From NCBI GenBank assembly GCA_964016885.1, contig OZ024740.1, positions 4,764,836 through 4,828,835 of the forward strand: 64,000 nt of DNA. The letters are read 5' to 3'. A program made the translations under genes and the position numbers. Within the stretch, counting starts at the first letter, position 1. Each line of letters opens with the position of its first letter. The DNA comes from Eledone cirrhosa. Taxonomy: Eukaryota > Mollusca > Cephalopoda > Octopoda > Eledonidae. The notes beneath the pieces are model-generated. The model saw only the letters and a list, made by a program, of their open reading frames with translations. It ran no database searches and was not told where the DNA came from. This document shows, piece by piece, positions 22,286-35,912 of the stretch.

Positions 22286-23321
22286 TCACAGTGGTTTAAA
22301 TCTCACGAATTTTGTAGCAATCCTATGTCTGCAGAAAACTGACCTTTCTATTTTGCTGTTGAGTAGCATTTTATCGTTCCTTAAGATATGTAGCAATTCA
22401 AGGTTGCAGAGCCCGCAATGGGACATACCGCTGCTATAGGCCTTTACGGTCGCTAATTTTGACCAGCTAATATTGTAATCAAGGTTTTTGTCCTTAAGTT
22501 ACCAGATTTTATTGGCGAGGGTTGTAGAATTTACCAGTGCATGGTTCTTCATTGAATGTCTGTGCACATACCATCTTTTTTTAAAAACACCCGCGGTGGA
22601 ACCAATGTAGTGCCAAGTGGAGTTGCCCGAGTTTACAGTACACATGTACACTAGGCTCGAATCAAGGCTCCTATTCGCTATTGGGCACTTATCTGGTAGG
22701 TGACAATTGCAGTTTGAAGTATTATTCCGTGCAGCTTTTACATTGCGGTTTTGCAAACTGTTATATGTGGGTTGTGATTCATGCCTATTGAAGTTTTGCT
22801 GTGGTGTATTCATGTGCGTTTGTGGTTGTGATACGGTAATGTGTTTGTGTTTAGTGTTTGGTGCTATGTTGCGTATAGGTGGGATAGCTTTCCTAGAGGT
22901 ATTCTTGTGGTTGAACTTGCGTATGTGCGATTCTATGTTGGCAGCAGTAGAGTATGAAAGTTTTATAGTATTTCTATTGAAGATTTTATGATATCTATGT
23001 GATGTAGGGAAGTGCTTATTTATTAGTTTAAAAAACGTAGAAGGCAGTTTAGTTCTTATAGAGGAGATGAAGATTGGATTAAACCATAGGTATTTTCTTT
23101 CTCTAGTTCTTCTATAGTTTCTAGGGTTTCCATTATTCGTGTTCAGTCCTCCTACTCTAGGTGCTACTTGCCTAGTTCTATGTCTAGTCCAGTGACCTTT
23201 ATTTTTGTATGAGCGTTTGGTGTTGGCGTTCATGGGTTTGTTTGTGTTGTCCTTATCCGTTATAAACTGCAGCTTTTCTTTGTGTCCAGCCCTATGTAAT
23301 GCTGCGTTATAATAATTAGCA
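22286..23321 (-). pseudogene. Penelope-like retroelement, GIY-YIG endonuclease end
   Basis: C-terminal part of a Penelope-like polyprotein. Read from 23321 downward it contains a YYNAALHRAGH block, then WFNPIFISSIRTKLPSTFF, then KHFPTSHRYHKIFNRN and KLSYS, matching the thumb and linker typical of this family. A Cys-rich segment follows (CNC, then CP), then the GIY-YIG domain: VYMC as the GIY-like strand, HYIGST as the YIG strand, and FKKRW with the catalytic-type Arg, followed by His. The frame then meets an in-frame TAA at 22499-22501 just after NKIW. The same frame continues downstream for about 70 codons with the expected domain end (a C-x2-C pair, LLNSK, then CRH) to a TGA at 22286-22288. 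Most of the reverse transcriptase is absent, because the remnant abuts the right inverted arm. The copy is therefore 5'-truncated and carries a nonsense mutation. The frame stays open into the arm, so no start codon was chosen. Confidence 0.88.
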
Positions 23322-23486
23322 TGCTCTGATGAAAACGACTGGTTATAAACAAAGTATTGGAGTTCGATTGACGCAAAATCAGGCGAGCAGCGAACTCTAG
23401 ACCTACCAGATCAAAGAAACAATTGTCAGCACTTTAAATAAAGCCCTTATTGTATAGCAAACCATGTCACTCTTCTTTCTTGAATT
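23322..23486 (-). repeat. Right inverted terminal arm of Penelope-like element
   Basis: Reverse-complement partner of 21304-21467. It lies immediately upstream of the coding remnant, and the coding frame reads open through its inner part. With the left arm it brackets a 2.2-kb insertion. Confidence 0.85.
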
Positions 23487-23639
23487 ATTATTACTCCAAG
23501 TATAACCTACATAGAAATCACTGCAAACTCGCAGCATCACTATGGAAAGGTCTTGTTGAGTCAAACCAAGCCACGCGTTAATACCATCCACTACACAGAG
23601 TACTCTAACTGGACTACCTATAACGATAACCTGTTATCC

Positions 23640-24110
<471 letters not shown>

Positions 24111-24139
24111 ATATACATATACTTCTACACACTCAGTAG

Positions 24140-24385
24140 ACACTGTAAAGTGGTTGGTGGTAGGAAAAGTAGCTAACCGTAAAAAGCTGACCAAACAAAG
24201 AGTTTGAGGACCAACAGTTATGTCAAAGACATGACAACCTCACCTGTGCATTTGGTGGAACGTGAGACCATACATCAGTCCCTCGCTTGTCTGGGAGATC
24301 ACTGGCTACACTTCAGTACTGACTTGATCTATGTAGACCCATCCAACCCTTGCAGGGAGAGTGGATGTTAGAATGACCATGATAT
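24140..24385 (+). mobile_element. Degenerate SINE-like copy
   Basis: Starts with CACTGTAAAGTGGTTGGTGGTAGG and ends with ACCCATCCAACCCTTGCAGG plus GGATGTTAGAATGACCATGAT. This is the same order of blocks as in the SINE-like copies at 2480 and 4395, but more diverged. Sequence 24386-24549 holds nothing else that I recognise. Confidence 0.55.
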
Positions 24386-24549
24386 ACATACATATCCACA
24401 TCCACACACATACACTTACTATCTCATTAGAACCTATCAATTAATGGTGATCTACCTGTCACTACGAAATCATAGAATGACTAGATAGACTTGGGCCGCA
24501 ACTCATGGTGTCTAAAAACAATTGACTGATAAGATGACAAGTCAGTCAA

Positions 24550-24796
24550 TCATATTGGTGGCCTCCCCACAGCCCCGGTGGACAGAATGGAGAAGGTGTT
24601 TCCCCGGAGGACGGTAAGGGAGATGCGCTGGAAAAGCCATTCCGACTCGCGAGGCTCATATATGTGGCTGGCCAACTCAGCGCCTATGGTGGCGAGTAAG
24701 GAGGTAGCCTTAGGGCCGAGGACACCAGAAGTCTCCACCGCCAAGGATACAACGGCAAACCTGTCGGAGAGCGACCAGTATTTGAAGAGTTTGGCC
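24550..24796 (-). pseudogene. LINE ORF2 C-terminal tail remnant
   Basis: The minus strand reads FKYWSLSDRFAVVSLAVETSG, then VLGPKATSLLATIGAELASH, then PRESEWLFQRISLTVLRGN and SILSTG. A block with VET-G-x-GP, LFQRIS and RGN is a conserved tail that I know from the end of reverse transcriptase polyproteins of several invertebrate LINEs. Nothing of the reverse transcriptase core lies beside it, so this is an isolated 3' remnant. The LINE clade is not assigned. Confidence 0.6.
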
Positions 24797-24839
24797 TCTT
24801 CACATACATAAGAGTCATTAGAACATCAAATAGAATGCT

Positions 24840-24965
24840 TTGTTGTATTCGTGTTGGCTCTCTGAGCTCTGAGTTCAAATCCCACAAAGGATCATTTTAC
24901 TTTTCGTCCTTTTGAGATCAATAAAAGACCAGTTTAGTGTTAGTCTTAGGTCCTCCTATACCCTG
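24840..24965 (+). mobile_element. tRNA-derived SINE, degenerate
   Basis: GAGTTCAAATCCC (near 24870-24882) resembles an RNA polymerase III B box, and it is followed by a block reading TTTTCGTCCTTTTGAGATCA then ATAAAAGACCAG. This order (B box, a CCTTT-x-GG-TCAATAAA-like block, then ACCAG) is typical of tRNA-derived cephalopod SINEs. The A box is not convincing and the copy is probably inactive. Confidence 0.55.
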
Positions 24966-25207
24966 GGCAATATTGGCCAATGAAGTATTCTCCAATTTAC
25001 ACGGTCAGCTGTGGCATCTTGCATAGTTTCCCTAGTCCAATCCTCTGGAGATCTTCTTTGAAAGTTGAGCGCCAGGTTTTCTTGGGTCTCCCCTTTTTTC
25101 CACTGACTGGGATCCATCTCATTACCACAGAGAAGGTTCCGGTACTCAGACATGTGTAGAATATGTCCAGCCAATTTCAACCTCTTCAGCACCTCTAGTA
25201 CTCTCAC
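24953..25207 (-). pseudogene. LINE C-terminal fragment
   Basis: An open minus-strand stretch containing KRLKLAGHILHM, then a Trp-Lys-Lys-Gly segment, and finally DATADRVNWR. This is the recognisable C-terminal layout of endonuclease/reverse-transcriptase LINEs (L-GH-x-RM, a GRP-type linker, then A-x-DR-x-W). The usual GRP-x-x-TW motif is eroded. It is separated from the tail at 24550-24796 by SINE-like DNA and need not belong to the same insertion. Confidence 0.55.
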
Positions 25208-25506
25208 TTCCTCTCCCTTGCCTTATTGGGAATAAATCAACTGTTTTTATTGGCAATGTGACTCATACAATACAATAGAATCAGCCTCAGTCAGTTTATG
25301 TGTGTTCCAATTGTTTAAGTAGCAGAGCATTCCAAAGACATGTGTACCTTAATGTAATTCTTAGGGAGATTGAGCATGACACAATGAGTGACAAGACTGG
25401 CCCTTTGAATTACTGATATAGTCTATCCAACAAGCTTCCACACAGTTTCTGTCTACCTAATTAAATGTATTTTTCCATCTCCCCAAAAACCTTTCTTTGC
25501 ACACTT

Positions 25507-25510
<4 letters not shown>
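25208..25510. other. Unassigned sequence
   Basis: About 300 bp of AT-rich sequence with no frame, promoter or repeat that I can support. Confidence 0.6.

Positions 25511-25511
<1 letters not shown>

Positions 25512-25546
<35 letters not shown>
25512..25546. repeat. (AAT)n tract at LINE 3' end
   Basis: About 12 AAT units. On the minus strand they lie at the 3' end of the CR1/Jockey-type element, the position at which such LINEs usually end in a simple repeat. Confidence 0.9.
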
Positions 25547-25548
<2 letters not shown>

Positions 25549-27271
25549 AATATTGTGTACAGTGCTCAGGTGCACGACAACTCATCAAAATGTGTATGTA
25601 TAGTACATAGGGTAAATGAACAGTGCATGAGTCATGATATACACATGTGTGCATGTGTATGGAAGGGGTACATCGGGTGTAGTTTTGGCGAATTTCGGGA
25701 AGCATGAAGGTTTTAAAGGATGCAGTGTCTCATCAGCTAACAACTGACGCAGGCAGTTTGTTCCATGCTTCAGCAACTCTGAGCGTGAACAAATGTTTAC
25801 GAAAGTCATGGGAGCTGCGCTATTTTCTGATTTTGTAGACAGGTCCACGTGTGTTAGACACATGGAGATCAAAAAGGTGCTCAGGGTTGTTGTTGGCGAG
25901 ATGGTTAATAACTTTGTGGGTGTTTACCAAGTCCATTGCCAGACGTCAGAGCTTCAATGAATCCATGCCCAGGGAAGCAAGGCGTTCAGAGTATGGTAGG
26001 TGTCTGATGGAGGGTATGCGCTTGGTTGCACGTCTCTGAACAGTTTCCAGGAGGTCAATGTTCTGAGCAAGATAGGGGTCCCAGACTGATGATGCGAATT
26101 CCAAGTGTGGTCGTACCATAGCTGTATACAGCTTTAAATAGATGGCTGGAGAGTGGCTAACAAAGGTCTTGCTGAGAGATGCCAAGACACCCTCGGCCTT
26201 CTTGACAATCTTAGAGACGTTCTTTGTCCAACGCAAATCGCTGCTGACAGTAATGCCCAGGTCACGTTCACAAGAGGACTTCTTGATATCAGTGTTGTGG
26301 AGGGAGTATATGGACGGTGAATTTTTCCTCCCAAAATGCATGGTGGTCGACTTGTCCACAGCCAGCTTCAGTTGCCAGTCTGTGATCCATTGCTGCATTG
26401 TGTCCAGGTCTGATTGTAGGAAAGAGTTGTAGATTTCAGGATCACTCCTTTTGATTTCAAGGTACAGCTTGATGTCATCTGCATATTTCAGTACTGTGGC
26501 ATTCTTTAAGTAGGTATCTATGTCAATAATATATGCCACAAACAAAATGGAATCAAGAACAGATCTCTGTGGTACACCAGATGACATCTCATATGGTGAA
26601 GAATGCTGTCCTAGAACCATGACTACCTCTTTTCGGCTGTTAAACCAGTTAAAAAGATCATCCTTCACACCCATTACAGAGAGTTTTGCCATAAGTCTTT
26701 TGTGTGGCACAGAATTGAAAGATTTAGCAAAGTCAAGGTAAACAACATCCACCCATGAGCCGGTGTCAGTGATCCGGGTAATATCTTCAAAGAACTCGAT
26801 AAGCTGATCACAGCAGCTGGAGTTAGGGATAAATCCAAACTGCGAGGGCCGGATGAGGCTGTGAGAGCTCCAGAAGTTCCAAAGTGTTTCTCTGACACAG
26901 TATTCCATTAGTTTGGCAATACAGATAGTAAGACTGACATGACGATAGTTGACAGGTGACATGCGGTCGCCCTTTTTGAACAGGGGAATGACACTGGCAG
27001 TTTTCCACTGCTCCGGAGTAGCACCATTGTTGAGACAGTATTGAAAGAAGAAAGAAAGCTGGTGCAAAAGGAAGTACCCGCCACATTTGAGAAGCAGGTA
27101 TGTAACACCATCAAGACCAGGGGAGGCATAGTTGCGCTTATTCTTAAGGTGACGTCGCAACATTGCAGGTGCAAATTCCATAGTTGTTATGGAATTTGAT
27201 GTTAGAGATGGTGGAGATGGTACATTCTGGTTTTCAAAAGTATATGGGTACCATATACTTTTAAGCATCAA
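25547..27271 (-). pseudogene. CR1/Jockey-type LINE reverse transcriptase, decayed
   Basis: The minus-strand frame 27271 to 25946 is open for 441 codons and reads through the reverse transcriptase motifs: SPGLDG, WKTASVIPLFKKGD followed by NYR, QFGF, the first catalytic aspartate in YLDFAKSF, a degenerate motif B (SGVPQ followed by R, then SVLDS, where the family has G and LG-P), and the intact catalytic YADD. The thumb-like region (LGITVSSDLRW, then Y-x-A-MVRPHLEFASSVW-x-P) follows. A TGA at 25943-25945 interrupts it, but the same frame continues with a further TAG and two TGA codons through family-typical segments (NTRGPVYKIRK; FRKHLFTLRVAEAWNKLP) to the (AAT)n tail. No endonuclease domain is found upstream, where an in-frame stop lies within 10 bases, so the copy is 5'-truncated. 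The open frame starts with TTG and has no credible initiation site. The element is inactive. Confidence 0.88.
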
Positions 27272-27970
27272 AAGGACTTAATCCATCTTCATGCATGCGG
27301 TACTGATGGAAGGACTATATCACTTTCGACATGGGTCGAGATTCTACACACAGAAATAACCAGTTTCTTGTACATGGGTATATGCCTAGAGATTCTACAC
27401 ACAGAAATATCCAGTTTCTTGTACACGGGTGTTGTTATCAGCCCACTAAGGAAATGATTGTTTTAAACACTAAGTAAAATGTTTATAAAAATATTGGTGA
27501 AAAATTCTTACCCAAAGAACATACACAACAGATCTGATATAATTGTCTAAATCAAAAAAGAAAACACTATTTATAGTTATACAGGTTATATAGATGTGAA
27601 TATTTCATCCATAATCAATAAAGAAGTGAATATTTATGGACAATTACTTAGAAACTTATGACTTCTCTCTCCAGAATATGACTTCTTTGATACCAATAAC
27701 TGTTGCTTAAATTCACTGTTTTAGTAAATGTCTAAATGTCAATCTTAAAAGCTAGAGATTGTTCAATCAAAGAAGAACAGTAATTAGCATACATCTTACA
27801 AATATAATCAGTAAGTGGAACATTAAAAACATGTAAGACATTTCTAAAGTCCAGCATGTGACACAATATCACTCATCATTTATATTATCTAAATTCCAAC
27901 AATAGAGCTTTCTTTCTTTGTTAGAAGAAACCTGTTCCTACTTTATAGGAGGATGTCAACTCATGGGCTT
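27272..27970. other. Unique sequence between LINE and satellite 2
   Basis: About 700 bp of AT-rich sequence with no gene. It holds a 42-bp tandem duplication with a 51-bp period (27338-27379 and 27389-27430, GAGATTCTACACACAGAAAT at the start of each), and then the segment 27431-27490 that resembles the left flank of satellite 1. Confidence 0.7.
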
Positions 27971-30900
27971 CCTCACAACTTCTGCCTCCAAAGACTCACA
28001 ACTACCTTCCACATAACTCTACTACAAAGACTCACAACTAACTTCCACATAACTCTACTCCAAAGACTCACAACTACCTTCCACATAACTCTACTCCAAA
28101 GACTCACAACTACCTTCCACATAACTCTACTCCAAAGACTCACAACTACCTTCCACATAACTCTACTGCAAAGACTCACAACTACCTTCCACATAACTCT
28201 ACTCCAAAGACTCACAACTACCTTCCACATAACTCTACTCCAAAGACTCACAACTACCTTCCACATAACTCTACTCCAAAGACTCACAACTACTTTCCAC
28301 ATAACTCTACTCCAAAGACTAACAACTACCTTCCACACAACTCTACACCAAAGACTCACAACTACTTTCCACATAACTCTACTCCAAAGACTCACAACTA
28401 CCTTCCACATAACTCTACTCCAAAGACTCACAACTACCTTCCACATAACTCTACTTTGAAGACTCACAACTACCTTCCACATAACTCTACTTTGAAGACT
28501 CACAACTACCTTCCACATAAATCTACTCCAAAGACTCACAACTACCTTCCACATAACTCTACTCCAAAGACTCACAACTACCTTCCACATAACTCTACTT
28601 TGAAGACTAACAACTACCTTCTACATAAATCTACTCCAAAGACTCACAACTACCTTCCACATAACTCTACTTTGAAGACTAACAACTACCTTCCACATAA
28701 CTCTACTCCAAAGACTCACAACTACCTTCCACATAACTCTACTACAAAGACTCACAACTACTTTCCACATAACTCTACTCCAAAGACTCACAACTACCTT
28801 CCACATAACTCTACTCCAAAGACTCACAACTACCTTCCACATAACTCTACTTTGAAGACTAACAACTACCTTCCACATAACTCTACTCCAAAGACTCACA
28901 ACTACTTTCCACATAACTCTACTCCAAAGATTCACAACTACCTTCCACACAACTCTACTCCAAAGACTCACAACTAACTTCCACATAACTCTACTCCAAA
29001 GACTCACAACTACCTTCCACATAACTCTACTCCAAAGACTCACAACTACCTTCCATATAACTCTACTCCAAAGACTCACAACTACCTTCCACATAACTCT
29101 ACACCAAAGACTCACAACTACCTTCCACATAACTCTACTCCAAAGACTCACAACTACCTTCCACATAACTCTACTCCAAAGACTCACAACTACCTTCCAC
29201 ATAACTCTACACCAAAGACTCACAACTACCTTCCACATAACTCTACTCCAAAGACTCACAACTACCTTCCACACAACTCTACTCCAAAGACTCACAACTA
29301 CCTTCCACATAACTCTACTCCAAAGACTCACAACTACCTTCCACATAACTCTACACCAAAGACTCACAACTACCTTCCACACAACTCTACTCCAAAGACT
29401 AACAACTACCTTCCACACAACTCTACTCCAAAGACTCACAACTACCTTCCACATAACTCTACTCCAAAGACTCACAACTACCTTCCACATAACTCTACTA
29501 CAAAGACTCACAACTAACTTCCACATAACTCTACTCCAAAGACTCACAACTACCTTCCACATAACTCTAGTCCAAAGATTCACAACTACCTTCCACATAA
29601 CGCTACTCCAAAGACTCACAACTACTTTCCACATAACTCTACTCCAAAGATTCACAACTACTTTCCACACAACTCTACTCCAAAGATTCACAACTACCTT
29701 CCACACAACTCTACTCCAAAGACTCACAACTACCTTCCACATAACTCTACTCCAAAGACTCACAACTACCTTCCACATAACTCTACTCCAAAGACTCACA
29801 ACTACCTTCCACATAACTCTACTCCAAAGACTCACAACTACCTTCCACATAACTCTACTCCAAAGACTCACAACTACCTTCCACATAACTCTACTCCAAA
29901 GACTCACAACTACCTTCCACATAACTCTACTGCAAAGACTCACAACTACCTTCCACATAACTCTACACCAAAGACTCACAACTACTTTCCACATAACTCT
30001 ACTCCAAAGACTAACAACTACCTTCCACACAACTCTACACCAAAGACTCACAACTACTTTCCACATAACTCTACTCCAAAGACTCACAACTACCTTCCAC
30101 ATAACTCTACTCCAAAGACTCACAACTACCTTCACACAACTCTACACCAAAGACTCACAACTACCTTCCACATAACTCTACTCCAAAGACTCACAACTAC
30201 CTTCACACAACTCTACTCCAAAGACTCACAACTACCTTCCACATAACTCTACTCCAAAGACTCACAACTACCTTCACACAACTCTACACCAAAGACTCAC
30301 AACTACCTTCCACACAACTCTACACCAAAGACTCACAACTACCTTCCACATAACTCTACCCCAAAGACTCACAACTACCTTCCACACAACTCTACACCAA
30401 AGACTCACAACTACCTTCCACATAACTCTACCCCAAAGACTCACAACTACCTTCCACACAACTCTACACCAAAGACTCACAACTACCTTCCACATAACTC
30501 TACTCCAAAGACTCACAACTACCTTCCACACAACTCTACACCAAAGACTCACAACTACCTTCCACATAACTCTACACCAAAGACTAACAACTACCTTCCA
30601 CATAACTCTACTCCAAAGACTCACAACTACCTTCCACATAACTCTACTCCAAAGACTCACAACTACCTTCCACATAACTCTACTCCAAAGACTCACAACT
30701 ACCTTCCACATAACTCTACTCCAAAGACTCACAACTACCTTCCACATAACTCTACTCCAAAGACTCACAACTACCTTCCACATAACTCTACTCCAAAGAC
30801 TCACAACTACCTTCTACATAACTCTACCCCAAAGACTCACAACTACCTTCCACACAACTCTACACCAAAGACTCACAACTACCTTCCACATAACTCTACT

Positions 30901-33900
30901 CCAAAGACTCACAACTACCTTCCACACAACTCTACACCAAAGACTCACAACTACCTTCCACATAACTCTACTCCAAAGACTCACAACTACCTTCCACATA
31001 ACTCTACTCCAAAGACTCACAACTACCTTCCACATAACTCTACTCCAAAGACTCACAACTACCTTCCACATAACTCTACTCCAAAGACTCACAACTACCT
31101 TCTACATAACTCTACTTTGAAGACTCACAACTACCTTCCACATAACTCTACTTTGAAGACTAACAACTACCTTCCACATAACTCTACTCCAAAGACTAAC
31201 AACTACTTCCACATAACTCTACTCCAAAGACTCACAACTACCTTCCACACAACTCTACTCCAAAGACTCACAACTACCTTCCACATAACTCTACTTTGAA
31301 GACTAACAACTACCTTCCACATAACTCTACTCCAAAGACTCACAACTACCTTCCACACAACTCTACACCAAAGACTCACAACTACCTTCCACATAACTCT
31401 ACTCCAAAGACTCACAACTACCTTCCACATAACTCTACTCCAAAGACTCACAACTACCTTCCACATAACTCTACTTTGAAGACTCACAACTACCTTCCAC
31501 ATAACTCTACTCCAAAGACTCACAACTACCTTCTACATAAATCTACTCCAAAGACTCACAACTACCTTCCACATAACTCTACTTTGAAGACTCACAACTA
31601 CCTTCTACATAACTCTACTTTGAAGACTCACAACTACCTTCCACATAACTCTACTCCAAAGACTCACAACTACCTTCCACATAACTCTACTTTGAAGACT
31701 CACAACTACCTTCCACATAACTCTACTCCAAAGACTCACAACTACCTTCTACATAAATCTACTCCAAAGACTCACAACTACCTTCCACATAACTCTACTT
31801 TGAAGACTCACAACTACCTTCTACATAACTCTACTTTGAAGACTCACAACTACCTTCCACATAACTCTACTCCAAAGACTCACAACTACCTTCTACATAA
31901 CTCTACTCCAAAGACTCACAACTACCTTCTACATAACTCTACTTTGAAGACTCACAACTACCTTCCACATAACTCTACTTTGAAGACTCACAACTACCTT
32001 CCACACAACTCTACTCCAAAGACTCACAACTACCTTCCACATAACTCTACTTTGAAGACTAACAACTACCTTCCACATAACTCTACTCCAAAGACTCACA
32101 ACTACCTTCCACACAACTCTACACCAAAGACTCACAACTACCTTCCACATAACTCTACTCCAAAGACTCACAACTACCTTCCACATAACTCTACTCCAAA
32201 GACTCACAACTACCTTCCACATAACTCTACTCCAAAGACTCACAACTACCTTCTACATTACTCTACTTTGAAGACTCACAACTACCTTCCACATAACTCT
32301 ACTCCAAAGACTCACAACTACCTTCCACATAACTCTACTCCAAAGACTCACAACTACCTTCTACATTACTCTACTTTGAAGACTCACAACTACCTTCCAC
32401 ATAACTCTACTCCAAAGACTCACAACTACCTTCCACATAACTCTACTCCAAAGACTCACAACTACCTTCCACATAACTCTACTCCAAAGACTCACAACTA
32501 CCTTCCACATAACTCTACTCCAAAGACTCACAACTACCTTCTACATTACTCTACTTTGAAGACTAACAACTACCTTCCACATAACTCTACTCCAAAGACT
32601 AACAACTACTTCCACATAACTCTACTCCAAAGACTCACAACTACCTTCCACACAACTCTACTCCAAAGACTCACAACTACCTTCTACATTACTCTACTTT
32701 GAAGACTCACAACTACCTTCCACATAACTCTACTCCAAAGACTCACAACTACCTTCCACATAACTCTACTCCAAAGACTAACAACTACTTCCACATAACT
32801 CTACTCCAAAGACTCACAACTACCTTCCACACAACTCTACTCCAAAGACTCACAACTACCTTCCACATAACTCTACTTTGAAGACTAACAACTACCTTCC
32901 ACATAACTCTACTCCAAAGACTCACAACTACCTTCCACACAACTCTACACCAAAGACTCACAACTACCTTCCACATAACTCTACTCCAAAGACTCACAAC
33001 TACCTTCCACATAACTCTACTCCAAAGACTCACAACTACCTTCCACATAACTCTACTTTGAAGACTCACAACTACCTTCCACATAACTCTACTTTGAAGA
33101 CTCACAACTACCTTCCACATAACTCTACTCCAAAGACTCACAACTACCTTCTACATAAATCTACTCCAAAGACTCACAACTACCTTCCACATAACTCTAC
33201 TTTGAAGACTCACAACTACCTTCCACATAACTCTACTCCAAAGACTCACAACTACCTTCCACATAACTCTACTCCAAAGACTCACAACTACCTTCCACAT
33301 AACTCTACTTTGAAGACTAACAACTACCTTCTACATAAATCTACTCCAAAGACTCACAACTACCTTCCACATAACTCTACTACAAAGACTCACAACTACT
33401 TCCACATAACTCTACTTTGAAGACTAACAACTACCTTCCACATAACTCTACTCCAAAGACTCACAACTACCTTCCACATAACTCTACTACAAAGACTCAC
33501 AACTACTTTCCACATAACTCTACTCCAAAGACTCACAACTACCTTCCACATAACTCTACTCCAAAGACTCACAACTACCTTCCACATAACTCTACTTTGA
33601 AGACTAACAACTACCTTCCACATAACTCTACTCCAAAGACTAACAACTACTTCCACATAACTCTACTCCAAAGACTCACAACTACCTTCCACACAACTCT
33701 ACTCCAAAGACTCACAACTACCTTCCACATAACTCTACTTTGAAGACTAACAACTACCTTCCACATAACTCTACTCCAAAGACTCACAACTACCTTCCAC
33801 ACAACTCTACACCAAAGACTCACAACTACCTTCCACATAACTCTACTCCAAAGACTCACAACTACCTTCCACACAACTCTACTCCAAAGACTCACAACTA

Positions 33901-35912
33901 CCTTCCACATAACTCTACTTTGAAGACTAACAACTACCTTCCACATAACGCTACTCCAAAGACTCACAACTAACTTCCACATAACTCTACTCCAAAGACT
34001 CACAACTACCTTCCACACAACTCTACACCAAAGACTCACAACTACCTTCCACATAACTCTACTACAAAGACTCACAACTACTTTCCACATAACTCTACTC
34101 CAAAGACTCACAACTACCTTCCACATAACTCTACTCCAAAGACTCACAACTACCTTCCACATAACTCTACTTTGAAGACTAACAACTACCTTCCACATAA
34201 CTCTACTCCAAAGACTCACAACTACCTTCCACATAACTCTACTTTGAAGACTAACAACTACCTTCCACATAACTCTACTCCAAAGACTCACAACTACCTT
34301 CCACATAACTCTACTCCAAAGACTCACAACTACCTTCCACATAACTCTACTCCAAAGACTCACAACTACCTTCCACATAACTCTACTCCAAAGACTAACA
34401 ACTACCTTCCACATAACTCTACTCCAAAGACTCACAACTACCTTCCACATAACTCTACTCCAAAGACTCACAACTAACTTCCACATAACTCTACTCCAAA
34501 GACTCACAACTACCTTCCACACAACTCTACTCCAAAGACTCACAACTACCTTCCACACAACTCTACTCCAAAGACTCACAACTACCTTCCACATAACTCT
34601 ACTACAAAGACTCACAACTAACTTCCACATAACTCTACTCCAAAGACTCACAACTACCTTCCACACAACTCTACTCCAAAGACTCACAACTACCTTCCAC
34701 ACAACTCTACTCCAAAGACTCACAACTACCTTCCACATAACTCTACTCCAAAGACTCACAACTAACTTCCACATAACTCTACTCCAAAGACTCACAACTA
34801 CCTTCCACACAACTCTACTCCAAAGACTCACAACTACCTTCCACACAACTCTACTCCAAAGACTCACAACTACCTTCCACACAACTCTACTCCAAAGACT
34901 CACAACTACCTTCCACACAACTCTACTCCAAAGACTCACAACTACCTTCCACACAACTCTACTCCAAAGACTCACAACTACCTTCCACATAACTCTACTA
35001 CAAAGACTCACAACTACTTTCCACATAACTCTACTCCAAAGACTCACAACTACCTTCCACATAACTCTACTCCAAAGACTCACAACTACCTTCCACATAA
35101 CTCTACTTTGAAGACTAACAACTACCTTCCACATAACTCTACTCCAAAGACTCACAACTACCTTCCACATAACTCTACTCCAAAGACTAACAACTACTTC
35201 CACATAACTCTACTCCAAAGACTCACAACTACCTTCCACATAACTCTACTCCAAAGACTCACAACTACCTTCCACATAACTCTACTCCAAAGACTCACAA
35301 CTACCTTCCACATAACTCTACTCCAAAGACTCACAACTACCTTCCACATAACTCTACTCCAAAGACTCACAACTACCTTCCACACAACTCTACTCCAAAG
35401 ACTCACAACTACCTTCCACATAACTCTACTCCAAAGACTCACAACTACCTTCCACATAACTCTACTCCAAAGACTCACAACTACCTTCCACACAACTCTA
35501 CTCCAAAGACTCACAACTACCTTCCACATAACTCTACTCCAAAGACTCACAACTACCTTCCACACAACTCTACTCCAAAGACTCACAACTACCTTCCACA
35601 TAACTCTACTCCAAAGACTCACAACTACCTTCCACACAACTCTACTCCAAAGACTCACAACTACCTTCCACATAACTCTACTCCAAAGACTCACAACTAC
35701 CTTCCACATAACTCTACTCCAAAGACTCACAACTACCTTCCACATAACTCTACTCCAAAGACTCACAACTACCTTCCACATAACTCTACTCCAAAGACTC
35801 ACAACTACCTTCCACATAACTCTACTCCAAAGACTCACAACTACCTTCCACATAACTCTACTCCAAAGACTCACAACTACCTTCCACATAACTCTACTCC
35901 AAAGACTAACAA

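Noticed and set aside
22278..22288. GGTTCGAATCA as an RNA polymerase III B box of a tRNA or SINE
   Set aside because: The motif matches a B box, but I find no A box at the right distance and no tRNA-like cloverleaf. It overlaps the stop region of the Penelope-like frame.
23320..23352. A CTGATGA box in the right arm of the Penelope-like element as another hammerhead
   Set aside because: CTGATGA is present, but no GAA box follows a plausible stem II and no stem I partner is found. The mirror copy in the left arm has the same defects.
25946..27271. The 441-codon reverse transcriptase frame as an active gene
   Set aside because: It is 5'-truncated, has an altered motif B, begins at TTG next to an in-frame stop, and is followed by at least four in-frame stops before the natural 3' end.
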